DNA of 10,972 nt from Thiohalobacter sp. (GTDB taxonomy: Bacteria > Pseudomonadota > Gammaproteobacteria > DSM-19610), in NCBI GenBank assembly GCA_027010005.1, contig JALVCM010000250.1:1-10972 (forward strand), given 5' to 3'. The position numbers and the translations under genes were made by a program. Below the pieces are notes generated by a model that saw only the letters and a list, made by a program, of their open reading frames with translations, searched no databases and was not told where the DNA came from. Shown here piece after piece: positions 6,932 to 10,972 of the stretch. How positions within the stretch are numbered: position 1 is the stretch's first letter; each line of letters begins with the position of its first letter.

Positions 6932-7675
6932 ATGTCTAGTGTAACCATGCGCCAGATGCTTGAGGCTGGCGTGCATTTCGGCCATCAGGCCCGTTTCTGG
7001 AACCCGAAAATGGCCCCGTACATTTTCGGCGAACGCAGTAAAATCCACATTGTCAATCTGGAAAAGACGCTTCCGCTGTACCAGGATGCGCTGAATTTCA
7101 TTGGCAAGATGGTGGCCAACAAGGGCACCGTTCTGTTCGTTGGCACCAAGCGTTCCGCGCGCGACACCATTCGCGCTGAAGCCGAACGCTGCAAGATGCC
7201 TTATGTCAATCATCGCTGGCTGGGCGGCATGCTCACCAACTTCAAGACCGTACGTCAGTCTATCAAGCGACTGAAAGATCTCGAAGCGATGGAAGCGGAT
7301 GGCACCTTCGAAAAACTGAACAAGAAAGAAGCCCTGATGCTGACCCGCGAAAAAGACAAGCTGGATCGCAGCCTGGGTGGTATCAAGGACATGAACCGGT
7401 TGCCTGACGTTATGTTTGTGGTCGATGTCGGTCACGAGAAGATTGCGATTGCCGAAGCCAAAAAGCTCGGTATCCCGGTCGTCGGTATCGTTGATACCAA
7501 TAATTCGCCGGACAATATCGATTACGTCATTCCTGGTAATGATGACTCCATTCGCGCCATCCAGCTCTACGTCCAGGGCGTGGCCGATGCTGTCGAGGAA
7601 GGCCGCAGCGCCATGGCGCAGGTCGGCGGCAGCAAGGATGACGAGTTCGTCGAGGTCAGCGGTACGGCCCAGTAG
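6932..7675 (+). CDS. rpsB: 30S ribosomal protein S2
   Basis: S2 binds late to the 30S subunit and helps anchor S1. The protein has 247 residues against 241 in E. coli. The match is continuous: [20 protein letters not shown] (6-25), [10 protein letters not shown] (94-103), [21 protein letters not shown] (148-154), GIVDTN (185-190) and IPGNDD (200-205). The start at 6932 gives [10 protein letters not shown], matching E. coli MATVSMRDML, with AAAGAGG 6 nt upstream; the earlier in-frame ATGs at 6851 and after are rejected on similarity. It is the first gene of the rightward cluster, followed after 55 nt by tsf with an attenuator-like hairpin between. Confidence 0.98.
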   Translation: MSSVTMRQMLEAGVHFGHQARFWNPKMAPYIFGERSKIHIVNLEKTLPLYQDALNFIGKMVANKGTVLFVGTKRSARDTIRAEAERCKMPYVNHRWLGGMLTNFKTVRQSIKRLKDLEAMEADGTFEKLNKKEALMLTREKDKLDRSLGGIKDMNRLPDVMFVVDVGHEKIAIAEAKKLGIPVVGIVDTNNSPDNIDYVIPGNDDSIRAIQLYVQGVADAVEEGRSAMAQVGGSKDDEFVEVSGTAQ

Positions 7676-7695
7676 CACCGGGCCAGACCGTTTTT
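7660..7695 (+). terminator. Attenuator-like hairpin between rpsB and tsf
   Basis: CGGT (7660-7663) and GGCCC (7666-7670) pair with GGGCC (7680-7684) and ACCG (7687-7690). Two unpaired bases on each side separate the two stem parts, and TTTTT follows directly (7691-7695). The rpsB stop codon (7673-7675) lies in the loop, so ribosomes finishing rpsB would melt the stem. This has the form of a partial intrinsic terminator that can lower tsf relative to rpsB. Read-through must occur, since tsf has no evident promoter of its own. Confidence 0.62.
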
Positions 7696-7730
7696 CCCAG
7701 TATCACAGATTTTTTCAAGAGGTATTAAAC

Positions 7731-8615
7731 ATGGCAATCTCTGCAGCGCAGGTTAAAGAACTGCGCCAGCGTACCGGCTGCGGCATGATGGAGTGCAAGA
7801 AGGCACTGGTGGATGCGGACGGCGATATGGATGCAGCCGCCGAAGCCCTGCGCAAGTCCGGCCTGGCCAAGGCCGACAAGAAGGCCGGTCGTGTGGCAGC
7901 CGAAGGCGCAATCATCGTGGAAGTTTCCGGTGATGGCAAAACCGCCGCGATGGTCGAGGTTAATTCCGAAACCGACTTCGTGGCCAAAAAAGACGATTTC
8001 CAGAACTTTGCCCGTGCGGTGGCGAAGCGGATTCTGGCAGATGCGCCGGCTGACGTGGAAGCCCTGATGGCCATGCCGCTGGAAGACGGTGGTGAAAGCA
8101 TCGATGAAGCACGCCGTGGCCTGATTGCAACCATTGGTGAAAACATCAATGTGCGCCGTTTCGTGCGTCGTGAAGCCGGCAGCGGCAACCTTTCCAGTTA
8201 CCTGCACGGCGAGCGTATTGGTGTGCTGGTTGAAGTGGAAGGTGGCGATGCTGCACTGGCACGGGATGTTGCCATGCATATTGCGGCATCCAGACCGGTA
8301 TGTGTCGACGAGAGCGAAGTGCCGCAGGAAATGCTCGACAAGGAAAAGGACATTTTTTCCGCCCAGGCCGAAGCCAGTGGCAAGCCCGCCGAGATTATCG
8401 AGAAGATGGTCAGTGGCCGGATCCGCAAGTTCCTCGGTGAAATCACCCTGGTGGGGCAGCCTTTCGTCAAGGATCCAGACCAGACGGTCGGCAAGCTGCT
8501 CAAGGGTGCCGGTGCCAGTGTCAAGGGCTTTGACCGGCTCGAGCTCGGGGAAGGGGTCGAGAAGAAGACCGAAAACTTTGCTGAAGAGGTTATGGCGCAG
8601 GTTCAGGGGAACTGA
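7731..8615 (+). CDS. tsf: Translation elongation factor Ts
   Basis: EF-Ts is the guanine-nucleotide exchange factor for EF-Tu. The protein has 294 residues (E. coli 283). The N-terminal UBA-like domain has [16 protein letters not shown] (11-26). The signature TDFVA at 81-85 in [13 protein letters not shown] inserts into EF-Tu to dislodge Mg-GDP. Further family blocks are [31 protein letters not shown] and [17 protein letters not shown]. The ATG at 7731 has AAGAGG (7718-7723) upstream and the canonical start [12 protein letters not shown]; a longer in-frame extension beginning at 7416 lies inside rpsB and is not real. It is cotranscribed with rpsB. Confidence 0.98.
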   Translation: MAISAAQVKELRQRTGCGMMECKKALVDADGDMDAAAEALRKSGLAKADKKAGRVAAEGAIIVEVSGDGKTAAMVEVNSETDFVAKKDDFQNFARAVAKRILADAPADVEALMAMPLEDGGESIDEARRGLIATIGENINVRRFVRREAGSGNLSSYLHGERIGVLVEVEGGDAALARDVAMHIAASRPVCVDESEVPQEMLDKEKDIFSAQAEASGKPAEIIEKMVSGRIRKFLGEITLVGQPFVKDPDQTVGKLLKGAGASVKGFDRLELGEGVEKKTENFAEEVMAQVQGN

Positions 8616-8664
8616 GTCATCGCCTTGCCGGGGAGGACGGGAAGTCCACTTGCCGGTATGATTC

Positions 8665-8690
8665 ACGGGGTCGCAATGCGGCCCCGTTTC
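8665..8690 (+). terminator. Terminator-like hairpin after tsf
   Basis: ACGGGGTCGC (8665-8674) pairs with GCGGCCCCGT (8678-8687): ten pairs including one T-G, with a 3-nt AAT loop. Only a short T run follows (TTTC, counting the last stem base), so as an intrinsic terminator it is strong in stem and weak in tail. Position 50 bp after the tsf stop fits the end of the rpsB-tsf transcript, with partial read-through to pyrH likely. Confidence 0.6.
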
Positions 8691-8704
8691 GTACCCGGGT
8701 ACGA
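8689..8704. promoter_or_regulatory. 16-bp perfect palindrome between tsf and pyrH
   Basis: TCGTACCCGGGTACGA is perfectly self-complementary over 16 bp. It begins one base after the tsf terminator stem and ends 84 bp before the pyrH start. It could be the operator of a dimeric DNA-binding protein or a second element of the terminator. An imperfect palindrome (CTGGTGCCAC-GGCGCCAG, 8721-8738) follows. No regulator can be named. Confidence 0.45.
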
Positions 8705-8740
8705 TGTTACAGAATCACCGCTGGTGCCACGGCGCCAGTA

Positions 8741-8788
8741 GTGATAAATTTACTTAAAATAGTTCTATAACTTATTGTAAATAAACCT
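8741..8788 (+). promoter_or_regulatory. AT-rich pyrH leader/promoter region without Shine-Dalgarno
   Basis: After the GC-rich palindromes the sequence turns sharply AT-rich up to the pyrH ATG. It has -10-like boxes TAAAAT (8755-8760) and TATAAC (8766-8771), each five of six, but no good -35 at 16-18 nt. No purine-rich Shine-Dalgarno precedes the ATG (GTAAATAAACCT). A local pyrH promoter is plausible, with an unstructured A/U leader of the S1-dependent kind. Confidence 0.4.
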
Positions 8789-9508
8789 ATGAGCCAAAAG
8801 AAACTGGTCTACCGCCGCATCCTCCTGAAGATCAGCGGTGAAGCGCTGATGGGGGACGGTGACTACGGGATAGACCCGGCAACCATTCTTCGCGTTGCGG
8901 GGGAAATACAAGACCTGGCCGAACAGGGTGTGGAAATCGGGCTGGTCATTGGCGGCGGCAATATTTTCCGCGGCGCGGGGCTTGCCCAGGGCGGTATCGA
9001 CCGGGTGACCGGTGACCATATGGGAATGCTCGCCACGGTCATGAATGCGCTTGCCATGCAGGATGCGCTGGAAAAACTGGGCAGCCAGTGCCGGGTGATG
9101 TCTGCCCTCAAGATCAACCAGGTGTGTGAAGACTATATTCGCCGCCGCGCCATACGCCACCTGGAAAAAGGCCGTGTCGTGCTGTTTGCCGCCGGTACCG
9201 GTAACCCGTTTTTTACCACGGATTCCGCCGCCAGCCTGCGTGCCATCGAAATTGGTGCCGAGATCATGCTCAAGGCTACCAAGGTGGATGGTGTCTATGA
9301 TTCCGACCCGATGAAAAACCCGGATGCCGTGCGTTACGAGAAGCTCAGCTACGACGAGGCGATTGTCAAAAAGCTCGGGGTTATGGATACCACGGCACTG
9401 GTATTGTGCCGTGACCAGAATGTTCCCGTACGTGTGTTCAACCTGTTCGAGCCGGGTAACCTGTTGCGGGTGGTCCAGGGTGAAGCTGTCGGAACACTGG
9501 TGGAGTAA
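8789..9508 (+). CDS. pyrH: Uridylate (UMP) kinase
   Basis: Phosphorylates UMP to UDP with ATP; bacterial PyrH is a hexamer of the amino-acid-kinase fold, activated by GTP and inhibited by UTP. The protein has 239 residues, normal length. Landmarks: LLKISGEAL (12-20) with the phosphate-contacting lysine K14, [12 protein letters not shown] (53-64), [16 protein letters not shown] (75-90), [14 protein letters not shown] (135-148) for UMP and phosphate binding, and [14 protein letters not shown] (161-174). The start [20 protein letters not shown] aligns with family starts, so the ATG at 8789 is right although it lacks a Shine-Dalgarno. It heads a tight pyrH-frr pair: frr begins 6 nt after its stop. 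Confidence 0.97.
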   Translation: MSQKKLVYRRILLKISGEALMGDGDYGIDPATILRVAGEIQDLAEQGVEIGLVIGGGNIFRGAGLAQGGIDRVTGDHMGMLATVMNALAMQDALEKLGSQCRVMSALKINQVCEDYIRRRAIRHLEKGRVVLFAAGTGNPFFTTDSAASLRAIEIGAEIMLKATKVDGVYDSDPMKNPDAVRYEKLSYDEAIVKKLGVMDTTALVLCRDQNVPVRVFNLFEPGNLLRVVQGEAVGTLVE

Positions 9509-9514
9509 AGCACA

Positions 9515-10072
9515 ATGATCGATGAAATACTGGATGACGCCAATACACGCATGAGCAAGAGTATCGAGGCGTTCAGGCAGGCACTGAGTAAAATCCGCAC
9601 GGGCAGGGCACATCCCAGTCTGCTCGACCATGTCAAGGTGGATTACTACGGTTCGGAAGTCCCGCTCAGCCAGGTCGCCAACATCAACGTGGAAGATTCC
9701 CGGACGCTGGTGGTCAATCCCTGGGAAAAGCAGATGGTGCAGGCTGTTGAAAAGGCCATCATGAAATCCGATCTCGGGCTCAATCCGAACACCGCTGGCA
9801 CTGTGATACGTATCCCGATGCCGCCACTGACCGAAGAGCGTCGTCGCGACATGGTGAAAATCGTGCGCAGTGAGGCAGAAGGTGCGCGCGTTGCGATCCG
9901 GAATATCCGCCGCGATGCCAACAGTGATTTCAAGGAACTGCTCAAGGAAAAGGAGATTTCCGAAGACGACGAACGCCGTGCCAGCGAGCGTATACAGAAG
10001 CTGACTGACCAGTATGTCAATGAAGTGGAAAAACTGGTTGAGGTCAAGGAAGCGGAGTTGATGGAAATCTGA
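9515..10072 (+). CDS. frr: Ribosome recycling factor
   Basis: RRF splits post-termination ribosomes together with EF-G. The protein is 185 residues, exactly the E. coli length. Visible: [15 protein letters not shown] (26-40) and [14 protein letters not shown] (44-57) of the hinge and small domain, NPWEK (68-72), [13 protein letters not shown] (103-115), and the ribosome-binding arginines R129 and R132 in [11 protein letters not shown]. The long charged helices form the three-helix bundle of domain I. The ATG at 9515 uses GGAG (9502-9505) inside the end of pyrH. A small TCCGG/CCGGA hairpin (10073-10088) directly follows its stop, with no T-tract. Confidence 0.98.
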   Translation: MIDEILDDANTRMSKSIEAFRQALSKIRTGRAHPSLLDHVKVDYYGSEVPLSQVANINVEDSRTLVVNPWEKQMVQAVEKAIMKSDLGLNPNTAGTVIRIPMPPLTEERRRDMVKIVRSEAEGARVAIRNIRRDANSDFKELLKEKEISEDDERRASERIQKLTDQYVNEVEKLVEVKEAELMEI

Positions 10073-10112
10073 TCCGGCGTAACCCGGAAACAGGCTAATA
10101 AAGATTACAAAC

Positions 10113-10883
10113 ATGTCACAGGAGCCAGTCCAAGCCGGAGCCGGAATCGCTGAGCAGCGCTTGCCGCGCCATGTTGCCATTATCATGGACGGTAACGGAC
10201 GCTGGGCCAGGAAGCGTATGTTGCCGCGTTATATGGGACATCGTGAAGGCGTCAAGGCTGTGCGCCGTATTGTTGAGTCCTGCCGTACACGGGGCATTGA
10301 AGTATTGACCCTGTTTGCCTTCTCCAGTGAAAACTGGCGTCGCCCGAAAACCGAGGTCGGCCTGCTCATGGACCTGTTTATCCGTACCCTGCGCAAGGAA
10401 GTCGACCGCCTGCACAGGAACGGTGTGCGGATGCGCTTTATCGGTGACCGCAGTGCATTCAACGAAAAACTGCGCTCACTGATGGACAGCGCTGAAGCAC
10501 AGACAGCCGGAAATACCGGCATGACACTGGCCATTGCCGCCAACTACGGTGGTCGCTGGGACATGGCTGACGCAGCCAGACGGCTGGCGGAGCGTGTCGC
10601 CAGCGGGGAACTCCAGCCTGAAGACATCACCAGTGACCTGCTTGGCCAGGAGCTTTCGATTACCGATCTTCCCGAGCCTGACCTGTTTATCCGTACCGGT
10701 GGAGAACAGCGCATCAGCAATTTCATGTTATGGCAACTGGCCTATACCGAGCTGTATTTTACCGACCGTTTGTGGCCGGACTTTGATGTGGTCGCTTTTG
10801 ACGAGGCACTGCAATCCTTTGCCAGCCGGCAACGGCGTTTTGGAAAAACCGGCGAACAGGTGGAGCAGGCCGAACGTGCTTAG
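10113..10883 (+). CDS. uppS: Undecaprenyl diphosphate synthase (cis-prenyltransferase)
   Basis: Condenses farnesyl diphosphate with eight isopentenyl diphosphates to make the C55 lipid carrier precursor for peptidoglycan and O-antigen. The protein has 256 residues, normal. Landmarks: HVAIIMDGNGRWA (20-32) with catalytic D26; FAFSSENWRRP (68-78); and the C-terminal substrate block DLFIRTGGEQRISNFMLWQ (190-208) with R194, E198, R200 and S202. The ATG at 10113 is the only sensible start; the Shine-Dalgarno is weak (TAAAGA about 8 nt upstream). It follows frr after 40 nt without dxr between, and its end overlaps cdsA by 8 nt. Confidence 0.97.
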   Translation: MSQEPVQAGAGIAEQRLPRHVAIIMDGNGRWARKRMLPRYMGHREGVKAVRRIVESCRTRGIEVLTLFAFSSENWRRPKTEVGLLMDLFIRTLRKEVDRLHRNGVRMRFIGDRSAFNEKLRSLMDSAEAQTAGNTGMTLAIAANYGGRWDMADAARRLAERVASGELQPEDITSDLLGQELSITDLPEPDLFIRTGGEQRISNFMLWQLAYTELYFTDRLWPDFDVVAFDEALQSFASRQRRFGKTGEQVEQAERA

Positions 10884-10972
10884 ACAACGTATCATCAGCG
10901 CACTGGTCCTTGTGCCGCTGGTGCTGCTGGCCGTACTGCGCCTCGATTCCGGCAGTTTTGCCATGATTATGG
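10876..10972 (+). CDS. cdsA: Phosphatidate cytidylyltransferase (CDP-diglyceride synthase), N-terminal fragment
   Basis: CdsA makes CDP-diacylglycerol from phosphatidate and CTP in the inner membrane, the branch point for all phospholipids. Only the first 32 codons are present before the right edge. The GTG start at 10876, inside the end of uppS, gives MLRQRIISALVLVPLVLLA, very like E. coli MLKYRLISAFVLIPVVIAA, and opens the first membrane helix. GGAG at 10862-10865 is a possible Shine-Dalgarno. The 8-nt overlap implies translational coupling with uppS. Identity rests on the short N-terminus plus the conserved uppS-cdsA order. Confidence 0.88.
   Translation, partial: MLRQRIISALVLVPLVLLAVLRLDSGSFAMIM

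Noticed and set aside
7725..8666. A 313-codon minus-strand frame opposite tsf, and a similar 287-codon frame opposite rpsB (6815-7678).
   Set aside because: Both mirror the coding frames of conserved genes; no domain, ribosome site or plausible promoter supports them.
10073..10088. TCCGG/CCGGA hairpin after frr as a terminator.
   Set aside because: Only 5 bp of stem, no T-tract, and uppS follows in the same direction.
10072..10113. Loss of dxr between frr and uppS.
   Set aside because: Its absence here is the normal order in Pseudomonas-like gammaproteobacteria, where dxr follows cdsA, beyond this window.
8765..10186. A 473-codon open frame on the minus strand covering pyrH and frr.
   Set aside because: It is wholly antisense to two unmistakable conserved genes, low in recognisable motifs and rich in H, D and F as expected from the complement of biased codons.

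Overview
This window looks like a chromosomal housekeeping region of a gammaproteobacterium. Two well-known clusters sit back to back: map-glnD-dapC-dapD runs leftward, and rpsB-tsf-pyrH-frr-uppS-cdsA runs rightward. The absence of dxr between frr and uppS is closer to the Pseudomonas-type order (frr-uppS-cdsA-dxr) than to the E. coli order (frr-dxr-uppS). A free-living, moderately GC-rich gammaproteobacterium fits; the genus cannot be fixed from the sequence alone.

Left part (1-1729, minus strand): the N-terminal 171 codons of dapD, and complete dapC just upstream of it with an 18-nt gap. Their products catalyse consecutive steps of the succinylase branch of diaminopimelate/lysine synthesis. 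Next, on the plus strand, comes a translationally coupled pair (1781-3030): a ten-helix EamA/DMT-type transporter and a small VOC/glyoxalase-fold protein. This pair interrupts the otherwise conserved glnD-dapC neighbourhood and is the only accessory-looking part of the window.

Middle (3031-6931): the pair converges on glnD (PII uridylyltransferase). Between the two lies an 84-bp inverted repeat of a dispersed type. As read, the 3' end of glnD is frameshifted. The proper C-terminus lies in the neighbouring frame and stops at 3198; the as-read frame misses that stop, runs into the repeat and stops at 3089. map (type I methionine aminopeptidase) lies directly upstream of glnD with an ATGA overlap. 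The 274-bp map/rpsB gap holds overlapping divergent promoters, a strong hairpin in front of map, and a leader of about 158 nt before rpsB that probably carries S2 autoregulation.

Right part (6932-10972, plus strand): rpsB (S2) and tsf (EF-Ts), separated by an attenuator-like hairpin and closed by a terminator-like hairpin after tsf. A 16-bp perfect palindrome and an AT-rich, Shine-Dalgarno-poor leader precede pyrH (UMP kinase). frr (ribosome recycling factor), uppS (undecaprenyl diphosphate synthase) and the first 32 codons of cdsA (CDP-diacylglycerol synthase) follow in tight succession. Together these genes join translation, pyrimidine nucleotide supply and envelope precursor synthesis.

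I see no CRISPR array, phage, toxin-antitoxin, defence or insertion-sequence gene, and no convincing novel multi-gene system. No gene-free stretch exceeds 300 bp. The points most worth a second look are the frameshifted glnD tail with its repeat, the overlapping map/rpsB promoters, the regulatory hairpins around rpsB-tsf-pyrH, and the transporter/VOC pair.
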